DNA of 64,000 nucleotides from Phialocephala subalpina (lineage: Eukaryota; Ascomycota; Leotiomycetes; Helotiales; Mollisiaceae): positions 213,227-277,226 of the forward strand of contig FJOG01000013.1 in NCBI GenBank assembly GCA_900073065.1, given 5' to 3'. The notes beneath the pieces were generated by a model. It was not told the DNA's origin. It searched no databases and saw only the letters and a list, made by a program, of their open reading frames with translations. The position numbers and the translations under genes were made by a program. Below are positions 11,956-22,489 of the stretch, piece after piece; within the stretch, counting starts at the first letter, position 1; every line of letters starts with the position of its first letter.

Positions 11956-13236
11956 GGTCCAGCCGTAAAGGTGCTGCCTGGTGCTTCAAGCTGTCATTAT
12001 CGTTGTCATGAATTGGCTGGTGGTCGACTCGCCTGATCATGAAGAAGAAGAGACGATGAGCGCAATCAATCGTGTGAATAGAGTTGCCTAGCTCTGTAAA
12101 TACTATTGGACAGAACAGGGGTTAAACCGGCTTTTGTGAGGTGTGGTGTCGTGAGGCTGAGGAGGCTTGCATGACGTTCCTCCTCGCCTTGTCTCGACTT
12201 GGAGGCCGTGAAACAAACGAAATTTTTCGAGATCTTTCACCCCACAGCACTTTCGTGGCGGGTGGCTGGCAGATCTGGAAGGCGTATCATCCCAGTTCAT
12301 GATGGGATGAGATGGGTGAGCAACAAAGATGTGAGATTCTTGGGAATTTCGCAGCGATGGATGCCTCTGTGGCCTCGGCGAGGGAGGGAGGTGAAGGTAG
12401 CAGCCATGGTGATGGTTCGAATATACTGGCTTGGCTGGGACAATGAAGAAAAGAAGGTGTTCTTGTCTGAATTCGAGCCCAGTTGTGCGTGCTTGGAAAG
12501 GAAATGAGATGAAATGTGAAGGTTGCTGTTGGTACAGTAGCTGTTGGTTGGAGCGAAGTACTGGGGTCAGTTTAGCTACTGTAGGTACAGTACTTCTGTT
12601 CCTTGGCACGTGTCTGGCTAGCGTCACTGTAGCCGCACCAGTAAACTGCATCATTTAGCTACGGTCTTTAACGCCACCCCCTGTCCGATCGATCGTTGCT
12701 TTCGCCGAGACGAGACACAAAATCTCGTGTCCGCCTCTTTAATTTTCTTTCCTTTCGCTGAGCATGCACATTCCCGAACACAATTCTCTACATCCTAATG
12801 ACTTCTCACCTTCACTAGGCTATCTGTAAACCCGTCAACTACCAAGGGAGCATCTTCAACACGAGTACGAATAAGTACGAAGTACAGTACCTCGGTTTGA
12901 GTTCATCCGACATTTGCATTTCGGGCCGTTGACTTGCAGGATGGACCGGACCTGCGTCATGAAAACATTCCATGTCATACCCCGCAAATTCACTCTACTT
13001 CGTAACCCTCCTCACACTCCACAATAGGTTCTCATGGCGATGCTCCGAGTGGAGCAAAGCCTGTGGAAGAATGGATGAGTCTCCCCGTGTCAAAGAGCCG
13101 ACGGAGAATTTTATCGCCGTCTGGGAGGAGGAGCTAGTTGAGGCTCACCAGCTATGAGGACAGGTATATTAGCAGCTTGCCCTTGGTGCTTCTGTTTCCT
13201 TGTTTGAATGGATTTACGTTACTCCGTTCCCTAATC
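11956..13236. promoter_or_regulatory. Divergent intergenic region before the beta-galactosidase
   Basis: 1.28 kb between divergent starts at 11955 (minus) and 13237 (plus). I see no gene. Around 12535-12600 there is a cluster of short GTACAGTA/CTACTGTAGG-type words with partial dyad symmetry, and CACGTG-like words occur near 12605. These may be regulatory; there is no direct evidence. Confidence 0.3.
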
Positions 13237-16200
13237 ATGAAAATTTCGAGTCTAATCTCCTCCCTCCTATGGGCCGGGGTGGTGCAGGCCCAAGTGCAAT
13301 GGCCAATCCATAATGATAATCTTACTTCTGTTGTTGAATGGTACGCTTACTCTAATGATCTCGGACATTCAATGGGCTTACCATTCTCTCAGGGACCATT
13401 ATAGTTACATCATCAATGGCCAGCGTCTCTACATATGGTCAGGGGAGGTCAGTACCCCACTTCTGACGTGAGAGAATGGCTCTGATGTTGAGACAAGATG
13501 CATTATTGGAGGGCTCCGGTGCCGGAGATGTGGATTGATATTCTTCAAAAAGTCAAGGCAGCAGGCTTTAATACTGTGAGCTTTTATGGGAATTGGGGTA
13601 GGGATCCATCAGCAAGGCTCCCAGCATCCCTTTGCTGATTATCTTCAGGATATCACAGCGCCAAAGATGGATCGCTGGACTTCGAGAACGGTGCACACAA
13701 CTTTGAGAAATTGTTCGAGCTCACTAAACAGATCGGCCTATACGTGCTATTCCGCCCAGGACCATACGTGAACGCTGAGGCCACTGCGGGAGGTTTCCCG
13801 GGATGGGTCACAACTGGAGCCTACGGCACTCTGCGAAACAATGACACCAGATACACGGATGCTTGGACGCCATATTTCACCAAGATGTCTGAAATTGTTG
13901 CGAAACATCAGGTGACCAACGGTGGGAGTGTCTTCATTTATCAGATTGAGAATGAATACGGCTCTCAATGGAAGAACGTTGCAGCAAAAACGCCCAACCC
14001 AGCAGCGATTCAGTACATGGAGCTTCTGGAAAAGTGCGCAAGAGATGCTGGGATCAATGTCCCACTCACCCACAACAATCCGAACATGAACACCAAATCT
14101 TGGTCCAAAGACTACGATACAGTCGGGGCAGGAGGTGATGTTGATATCTCTGGGTTCGACCATTATCCGTCTTGCTGGTCTTGCAACACGGCAGAATGCA
14201 CTGGAACGAACGGAAACGTACCCGAGTTCACCGTCTATGAGTATTTCACGGCCTTCAAGCAGCTGTCTCCAACGCAACCGTCATTCTTAGCAGAGTTCCA
14301 AGGCGGCTCGTACAATCCATGGGGTGGACCTCAGGGAGGGTGCGTAAATACCACAGGTCCTGACTGGGTCAATGTCTTCTATCGACACAATGTTGGCCAG
14401 AAAGTCACTGCGATGAATGTCTACATGTTATTTGGTGGAACCTCTTGGTAGGTGATTATGCAAAAGAAAGGAGAACAATGGCTGACGACTGTAGGGGAGG
14501 GCTTCCAATGCCACAAGTAGCGACGTCCTATGATTACAGCGCACCAATCAGTGTGTTCTTCTACTTGATTCTGATGGCCTATACTGACTTTTCCAGGTGA
14601 GACGAGAGCCATCGGCGACAAGTACCATGAAACAAAGCTCTTTGCACAATTTCTCCGCGTTGCTCGAGACTTGACAAAAGTGGACTTAATCAACAATGGC
14701 ACCGGATACGCGTCTACCCCAGACATCTTCACAAATGAACTTCGTAACCCAGACACGAACGCTGGATTCTATGTCACAGTTCACACCTCATCTCCCTCCA
14801 CAAATCTCACACCATTCAAGCTCAAGGTCTCGACTTCGTCGGGGAACTTCACGATTCCTCAATACAATCAATTGGTGTTGAACGGTCGCGAATCAAAAAT
14901 CATTGTCACAGACTTCACGGTCGGCAAGGAGAAGTTGGTGTACTCAACTGCGGAAGTTTTGACTGTCTCGACGCAGGATAAAACGCCTTTGGTCTTCCTC
15001 TGGTTACCCGAGGGCGAAGATGGAGAGTTCATCTTGACTGGTGTGAAATCCGCCGCCGTTTTTAAAAAGGATGGATGTTCTGCTCTGAACACAACTCAAC
15101 GAAGTGGTGGCCTTGTGGTTTCCTACACCCAAGCGACAGGTTCCTGCGTTCTGAAGTTCGATAATGGGTACAGATTTGCTCTGGTTGACAGATCTACCGC
15201 ATACTACACTTGGGTCCCTTCGACATCAACCGACCCATACACACCCGAGAACTCAACAGGTAAATCACCCAAACCGTGACCGAGATTATGTATTGACATT
15301 TAGTAGTCATTGTGCAAGGTCCATATTTGGCCCGCACTGCAGTCAACACCGAAAGTGCGTTGGAGCTCACAGGCGATTACTCTAATGCGACAGACATTGA
15401 AGTCTTCGCTCCCTCTTCAGTGTCTCACCTCAAGTTCAACGGCCAAAGCATCAAAGTCTCCAAGACCACGTACGGAAGTCTCGTGGGAAAGCTTGGAGCC
15501 TGCTCTGAGACGATTGCATCAATTCAAGCCAAATTGCCTGCTCTAAGTGGTTGGAAAGTCAACGATGGCTTGCCTGAGCGCCTCGCTAACTACGACGACT
15601 CGAAATGGACAGTCGCCAACCACAGCGGCACCCCAAATCCATCTCCTCCAGCCACATACCCTGTATTGTACGCAGATGAATACGGATATCACACCGGCAA
15701 TCTTCTCTGGCGCGGACGATTCCCAGGCTCAAATCCAACAGGCGTCCACCTCGAAGTAATCGGTGGAACTTCCAGCGGATGGTCCGCCTTCCTCAACGAT
15801 GCTTACCTCGGCTCTTACCTTGGTAACACCTCAGTGACAAAGAGTTCCCTCGACCTCTCATTCTCCAACGCGACCCTCTCCTCTACGACCGAAAACGTAC
15901 TCTTGGTGATCCAAGACCATATGGGTAAAGACGAAACCAGCGGCGCCGTCAACCCCCGCGGAATCTACAATGCTACGCTCCTCGGCTCTCCAGGCTTGAA
16001 TTTCACATCTTGGAAAGTCGCCGGAAATGCGGGAGGAGAGGAGAATATTGATCCTATACGAGGACCTTATAATGAGGGAGGATTACATGGTGAGAGGTTA
16101 GGGTGGCATTTACCTGTTTTCGACGATGAAGTTTGGAATTCTTCGACGCCGGAAGAGGGGTTGACGGAGGCGGGTGCGAAGTGGTATAGGACTGTGGTAC

Positions 16201-16591
16201 CGCTAGATATTCCGAGGGGAGTGGATGTTAGTTTGGGGCTTGTGTTGGGGAGTCCGGCTGGATCGAAGGTGCGAGCACAACTGTATGTGAATGGATATAT
16301 GTTTGGAAAGTATGTTCCTTATATTGGGAATCAGGTTGTGTTTCCTGGTGAGTAGCTCTCTTCGCTGTCTTTGGGTTCATGTCGGTGCTGACGTGTGGTG
16401 CAGTGTTCCCAGGAATCTTGGATTATCATGGCGAAAACACGATTTCGTTGAGCATTTGGGCTCAGGATGCGGCTGGAGGAAGTGTGTCTGTTAATTGGAC
16501 GGTATTGAATGTTGTGCAGTCGAGCTTCGATCCTGGATTCGAGGCATCGTACCTCAGACCCGGATGGACTGATAGGTCTGCTTACTACTAA
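13237..16591 (+). CDS. lacA: Secreted GH35 beta-galactosidase
   Basis: Predicted to release terminal beta-D-galactose from plant galactans, xyloglucan or lactose outside the cell. ATG 13237 starts [19 protein letters not shown], a signal peptide. Introns at 13341-13392, 13448-13497 and 13598-13648 reconstruct [16 protein letters not shown], then [12 protein letters not shown] and [17 protein letters not shown], all conserved in fungal GH35. The proton donor is in [11 protein letters not shown] and the nucleophile in [11 protein letters not shown]. Further introns follow FGGTSW, SAPIS, ENST and NQVVFP. C-terminal to the TIM barrel come the beta-rich domains of fungal family 35 enzymes ([30 protein letters not shown]), ending DRSAYY. 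Length is near 1000 residues, as usual. The lacA symbol follows Aspergillus usage; orthology among several GH35 paralogues is not established. A cellobiose dehydrogenase follows on the same strand. Confidence 0.92.
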
Positions 16592-17633
16592 TTCATATTC
16601 TTGGAAGAATGAACCCATACTCGCATCTTGCGTCCCAAACTCCCTTTGATTCTACCGGAAAGTGCTGGGGTCCCTCAAGGGTGCAACGCCTGCGGATCAT
16701 GACATAAAAGGGATTGTCGCCTGATTCGATAATCGTTAATTATGAGCACATGTCCGGAGAATAAATTGCGATGATACCAGACCTTTTGTACTGTCCGAAG
16801 CTTGGACGACCCGAACGGGTAGGTGGGGCTTTCCGGAGGAGAAGCATATCATCCTCGGATGGGTCATGACCTTCAAGCCTGTGTTTACCGGTAGTCGGAA
16901 TTTCAACAAATACGTTAAACGAATGTAGAGCTTTGAGCCGCTCAGATCTGCCAAACAGGAGGAAGTATCCAGCCACTTTGGGACTAGCCTATCCGCCTTC
17001 CGAGCCCAACATCGAACACCTCAGCTCAACTTCTTTTAGCAAAACTTCACCTAAAACTCCCTTTATAAGAGCTTCTGAACCTCCTCAATGCAACGAAAGG
17101 AGATAATGCATATCTCACATGGAGCTCAAACTTTTGCAGAAGCAAGTGAGCAGCGGCAACAGCCCGCCTTTGAAAGGTGGCCCCATATTCATCCTCCCCG
17201 AACTTCAACGCCACTATTGCCAGCGCCACCCTCTCGGACCAGCCGACCTCAATCAAAGATCTTCAATTCCGGCTGACTGTTCAAATCAACCGCCATCTGT
17301 CATTCACATATTAAAATCATTCTGCCTCATGCTCGTGTATAGTGGACGACATGCAATGGCAAGGGGTTTGCAAGGAGATTAACCGAAAGGCGGGGAGTTC
17401 CCAGCTACGGAGCCTGAATCTCATGTATATTGAATTTAAAGATTGTTCCTGTTCCCCACATTTGGTATCCTCGCGGCCTAAATTCCACGAAGCTTTTCTC
17501 TTGTATTCCCCAGGTTATATCGTTGCTGATATGCGGGGTAGATAAGTTAAAGTCATGACTTACTCCCTCCCTTTTTTCAGGGAATTGTCTATGTTGAAGC
17601 GTATCTTAGCTCATAGCTGTATTAGCTTCCAAG
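16592..17633. other. Intergenic region upstream of cellobiose dehydrogenase
   Basis: 1.04 kb between the two secreted-enzyme genes. Minus-strand open stretches at 16740-16976 and 17047-17256 have somewhat protein-like composition but no family match, paired start or intron that joins them. The rest is expected to hold the 3' end of the galactosidase and the dehydrogenase promoter. Confidence 0.35.
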
Positions 17634-20452
17634 ATGAAGACCTCAAGTTTCTTCGGTGGGGTGATTGGTGTTGCCCTTTCCTGTGAGTTGTAGCTTTTCC
17701 TTTTGGGAGCTTTTCTAACACCGAGCAGTTTTTCATGCCATTGAGGCTCAGGATTTTGCTACGCATGGGACTTATACGCATCCTGACACGGGCATCACTT
17801 TCTACACAAGTTCTGAAGCCAATGGTACGATAACGGGAGGTGGCGAATTGTCTATGGTTTCTTGGGGAGGTTTCACTTTCGGCATGGCATTGCCACCCAG
17901 TGCCTTGACGGTGGATACTCATGAGTATATCGGTCTCATCGTCAGTGTTCAAAAAAGACAAAATTTCAAGATCAATTGCTAAACTCTTCTAGATTGGTTC
18001 TACTCCTACCGGAAAAGGGGGTTGGAGTGGTATCGTTCATGGTGACAAGCAATCGGCGGCAATGCCAAATCATCTTATGCTTCTTGCATGGCCAACTGGA
18101 GTAGGAGATCAAATCGCTACCTCTTTCCGCTACTCTTCGTAAGTATCCCGGCTCGAAATATAGCAGAAGCATATCTGACATTCTCTCCAGAGCATACCAA
18201 CCACCCACAGCCTACAAAGGAAGCGCAAATCTCACGCAATTATACTCACAAGTCAATTCCACGAACTGGGTCCTCGTCTACCGATGCCAAAATTGCTTCA
18301 TATTCGATGATCCAAGCCAGTCTACCTTCAACACATCCACAAGTCAAGCAAAGTCCATTTTACAAGGATGGGCTCAATCCTCGGTCGCCCCGACAGATCC
18401 CAAAAACCCAATGTCCAGCTTCGATCAGCACAACAATGGAATGGGAGAATTTGTCGTTCAAGTTCAATCTGCTATGCAAGCTTCGTATGCAGTATGGGCG
18501 ACAAAGACAGCAACAGGCCCAATCGCAACAGGCACTGCGACTGCTACCGCGACCTTCACACCTATCCCTGTCCCGACTGCAACCAGCTATGATTACATCG
18601 TAGTTGGTGCCGGAGCAGGAGGCATACCCATGGCAGACAAGCTCTCCGCTGCTGGGAAATCAGTTCTTCTCATTGAGAAGGGAGTTGCATCTTCAGCTCG
18701 ATGGGGCGGCACCATCCGACCGGAAAATGGATGGCTAGACGGACAAAATTTGACTTGGTTCGACATCCCGGGAGAGTGTAACAGGATCTGGAACGGTGGA
18801 ACTACTGGTGTTGCTTGTACCGATACCGATCAGATGGCCGGCTGCATTCTCGGAGGTGGAACTGCGGTGAATGCTGGTCTTTGGTGGAAGCCGAATCCTT
18901 CGGATTGGGATGTCAATTTCCCTGCTGGGTGGAAGTCGTCGGATATGGCTGCTGCAACAAAGAGAGTCTTCTCTCGTATTCCTGGAACGGATCATCCCTC
19001 TATGGACGGTATTCGATATCTTCAAGACGGGTTTAATGTTATTACAACTGGTCTCGCAAGTGCCAATTGGACGAGCGTCACGTAAGCATACATTTCATTG
19101 TTTCGCATTGGGAGCCTCGGACAATGCATATTCCTTCGGCTCCCTTCTTCACCAGAAATCACGATACTAATCCACTACAGAGCAAACGATGTCCCCGAGA
19201 AAAAGAACCGCACGTACGCTCACGCACCACACATGTTCTCCAACGGCGAGAGAGGCGGTCCGATGGCAACATATCTTTTATCTACCAGCGATAGAAACAA
19301 CTTCCATTTGTGGCTAAATACAAGCGTGGAGAAAATCAATCGGGTTGGAGGCCACGCTACCAGCCTAAACGTCGTCCCAACCAATAATGGGGGCCGTATT
19401 GGAACAGTACAGTTAACTCCAGGTCAGTCTAGGTTTACATGTCTCAAGATCTCTGTTGCTCGCCTCCTAGAAGTTCGGGAAATTCACATGCTAATTATTT
19501 GAGACACACAGGAACTGGACGAGTTGTTGTTTCTGCCGGAGCCTTTGGAACTCCAAAACTTCTCTTCCGAAGTGGCATTGGCCCAGCGGACCAGCTCCAG
19601 GTCGTTCAAGGCACAGAAGGGACGACGATGATCAACCAATCTTCATGGATCCATCTTCCAGTGGGCTTCGGCTTGAGTGATCACTTCAATACCGATACCG
19701 TTGTTTCCCATCCCAACGTCAGCTACTACGACTGGCCTGCGGCATGGCTCACACCCAATGAAACCGACAGGACAAACTACATTACCAAGCGTAGCGGTCC
19801 CCTCGCCCAAGCAGCACCCAATATCGGTCCCATCATGTGGGAAGAAATTAAAGGACCAGATGGTATCGTCCGCCATATGCAATGGCAAGCCCGGGTAGAA
19901 GGTTCCAACGGTATTCCCAACGGCAACTCGATGACTCTCTCACTTTATCTCGGTCGAGGTGAAGTTTCCCGAGGAAGAGCAACAATTTCAAAGGGACTCA
20001 GCATGATCGTCTCTGAACTTCCATACGGAGATCCCAACGATCTAGCGACTGTAGCGACAGCAATCGACAACATGGTAAATGCCCTCAAAACCATCCCAAA
20101 CATCACCTGGAATCTCCCACCTCCAGGAGTTTCCGGAGCCGATTACTTGAAGACGGTCGATCTCACTTATGCCAACATTGGAGCGCGTCGTGCTAATCAT
20201 TGGATGGGGACTGCGAAGATGGGAACTGATTCGGCACTCGTTGGGAATGGGACTTCGGTTGTGGATACTAATTGTAAGGTTTATGGGACAGATAACATCT
20301 TTGTTGCTGATGCTTCGATCTTCCCGGGTATGGTTACTACTAACCCGAGTGCGCTTATTGTTACGGCTTCGGAACATGCTTCGGATTTGATTCTGGCTCT
20401 ACCTTATCCGCAAACGGGGCATGGTGGTCATCATGGAGGGTCAGAGGAGTGA
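17634..20452 (+). CDS. cdh: Cellobiose dehydrogenase (cytochrome plus GMC flavodomain)
   Basis: Secreted flavocytochrome predicted to oxidise cellobiose and related sugars and pass electrons through its haem domain to lytic polysaccharide monooxygenases. Exons 17634-17682, 17729-17940, 17993-18138, 18191-19081, 19181-19422 and 19512-20452 join in frame to 826 residues. Signal peptide MKTSSFFGGVIGVALSFFHA. Cytochrome domain about residues 22-200: FGMALP carries the likely Met haem ligand and FDQHNNGMGEF the likely His ligand; CQNC forms the usual disulfide. A Thr/Ala/Pro linker (TATGPIATGTATATATF) leads to the flavodomain: YDYIVVGAGAGGIP (FAD-binding), catalytic His in RRANHWMGTAKMG, and TTNPSALIVTASE near the end. 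There is no C-terminal cellulose-binding module; the tail is short and His/Gly-rich (GHGGHHGG). This is the ascomycete class II layout without CBM1. Confidence 0.95.
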
Positions 20453-20684
20453 TGTTGTGATGGCAGCCATGTCTGTCCGGGCTCGGTGGGTACATTGTAT
20501 GCTACGAAAACGCAATTAGTTCCGGAAAGTACACAAATTTCCAAGCTTGTCTTCTTTCACTCTAATTTCTACTTCGTGATATCCATGGTCAAGCTAAGGC
20601 TGAAGCCTCCCTCTCGACTTTGAACTAGCGTCAATCCGCACTGACACTAGACCAGCTCCTGCAATCCAATCTCTACATTTTCAC

Positions 20685-21184
20685 TTAAAGAGCGCTAGAA
20701 GTCGAGATGAAAATGAGTCGTAAATGAAGGTCGACATGCAAAATCTCAATCCCCTCGAGAAAAATCGGTGTCCTAGCAGGCTTTGTCCTATCACACCGTC
20801 TGCCGAACTCTTTCCAATTCACTCGGGAAACCCACGACCTAACCCAGTCGAAACAGCAGTATAGCTCCACCTTGCCGCAATCTGATCACAACTATGAAAG
20901 ACTCATTCTGGAACTTGCATCACATCCGTGACTGGGGGATCAACGGATGTAGCCGAAGCATATAGGGCGTCGATTCCAATCGTAGCTCCACCGTAGGTAC
21001 CGTCATAGCTGAGGACGTCTTTTGTGACGAGGGAGGTCAATTGGGATTCGGATTTCGGGTAGCCTGTACCCCAGACCGCGAGCCATCGCTTTGCAAAGCC
21101 GTTTGCTTCGTGGTGAGAGAGGCATTCCTGGGCGAGGGTGGTTGATGCGAAGAGAATGACCAGGAGGGAGGTGATTGAAACCAT
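20685..21184 (-). pseudogene. Broken small secreted NTF2/SnoaL-like protein
   Basis: ATG 21184 opens MVSITSLLVILFASTTLAQ, a signal peptide, then CLSHHEANGFAKRWLAVWGT and VTKDVLSYDGTYGG, which resemble the first helix and strand of fungal secreted SnoaL/NTF2-fold proteins. An in-frame TGA at 20903-20905 follows VTDVMQVPE; the same frame then continues HSCDQIAARWSYTAVSTG, the expected next strand. A second part, TPIFLEGIEILHVDL, lies in another frame down to 20685. No convincing GT-AG intron joins these parts: the only candidates are under 40 bp. I therefore call it a pseudogene with a nonsense codon and a frameshift. A functional 93-residue truncated product ending at 20903 remains possible. 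It lies 3' to 3' with cellobiose dehydrogenase. Confidence 0.5.
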
Positions 21185-21475
21185 TTTGCTTTTTGAGAAC
21201 TTGGAGGCAAAGTTGCAAGACCTTTGGGTATTACATGTGGATGGGATCTTGTTGACTTTAAAGTTTCCAGTTTCTCGGATGATTCAGATGAAAGTTCAAT
21301 TGTATCCCGTGTCGTTCTGTTTTGTGTTGTCGTTGCATATGGTGGCTAGCTGAAGAGCATGCCAAGATATATTCGAAGAACAAAGCCTATTGCTCCACAT
21401 TCAGGGGAGACAATTGCCTTTGATACACAGTCGGGTGCACATGTGGCGTACCTCGATTATCTAGCGATGCATACG

Positions 21476-21585
21476 AAGGGTAGGTTTTAAAGTAATGAGC
21501 CATGCACGTGAGCTCCACTGCCAAAAATCGTATTTGGGAGAGGAAAGCTCGGACCATGGCTCAATACTTTAAAACCTACCCTTTT
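21476..21585. repeat. Inverted repeat, 29-bp arms around a 50-bp spacer
   Basis: The left arm (about 21476-21504, starting AAGGGTAGGTTTTAAAG) is the reverse complement of the right arm (about 21555-21583, ending TTAAAACCTACCCTT) with one mismatch. The spacer is 50 bp and contains a CACGTG. Such a near-perfect stem outside genes suggests a small mobile-element remnant, a hairpin-forming transcript or a regulatory palindrome. It lies 270 bp before the assembly gap. Confidence 0.75.
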
Positions 21586-21855
21586 CGTAAAATCCCGTCA
21601 TTGAGCCTCGTCTCGAGACACTCTCGCTTGCAACAGGTGATCTGAGGAGGCGCCCCTTTTCATCTTCACGTGACACAGCAAGTCTTCCAGGTTTGAGTCG
21701 TAAATCATCCTGTCGTGTTGAAACTGTACCTTCACAATATCCACCATTATTTCCTCCTCTCATAAATTCATAACGTTATGTCGTTACGTTTATCACCCCC
21801 AAACAAAGTCACATGTGAATCTAGCCGCATCAATCCCCCACGCCAAAACTTGAAA

Positions 21856-22294
21856 NNNNNNNNNNNNNNNNNNNNNNNNNNNNNNNNNNNNNNNNNNNNN
21901 NNNNNNNNNNNNNNNNNNNNNNNNNNNNNNNNNNNNNNNNNNNNNNNNNNNNNNNNNNNNNNNNNNNNNNNNNNNNNNNNNNNNNNNNNNNNNNNNNNNN
22001 NNNNNNNNNNNNNNNNNNNNNNNNNNNNNNNNNNNNNNNNNNNNNNNNNNNNNNNNNNNNNNNNNNNNNNNNNNNNNNNNNNNNNNNNNNNNNNNNNNNN
22101 NNNNNNNNNNNNNNNNNNNNNNNNNNNNNNNNNNNNNNNNNNNNNNNNNNNNNNNNNNNNNNNNNNNNNNNNNNNNNNNNNNNNNNNNNNNNNNNNNNNN
22201 NNNNNNNNNNNNNNNNNNNNNNNNNNNNNNNNNNNNNNNNNNNNNNNNNNNNNNNNNNNNNNNNNNNNNNNNNNNNNNNNNNNNNNNNNNNNNN
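21856..22294. other. Assembly gap (439 N)
   Basis: A run of N in the sequence. The true content is unknown. It lies in the upstream region of the NRPS-like gene (ATG 22490), so part of that promoter is missing. Confidence 0.99.
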
Positions 22295-22489
22295 TTTTCT
22301 AGACTCGGCCTAGAATCAACTACATCACCGGCGCCCCATTTTTCAAGAGCCATAATCGCCCCCCAACAAACCACTCAATCTAGGGCTAGCTGGCGAGTAT
22401 ATGTATCCGTAAAGTAAACAACTCCCACCTTCATCCACACCCTTTTCCTTCTAACGTTCAGTAGGTATCATCGAGGTCAACCTTCAAGA

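Noticed and set aside
12400..12440. GGTTCGAAT word as a possible tRNA B box
   Set aside because: No 5-bp T stem around it, no A box at proper distance and no acceptor stem.
18411..19085. GMC oxidoreductase start as a separate gene
   Set aside because: The upstream haem-domain exons join in frame through the Thr-rich linker, so this is the flavodomain of cellobiose dehydrogenase.
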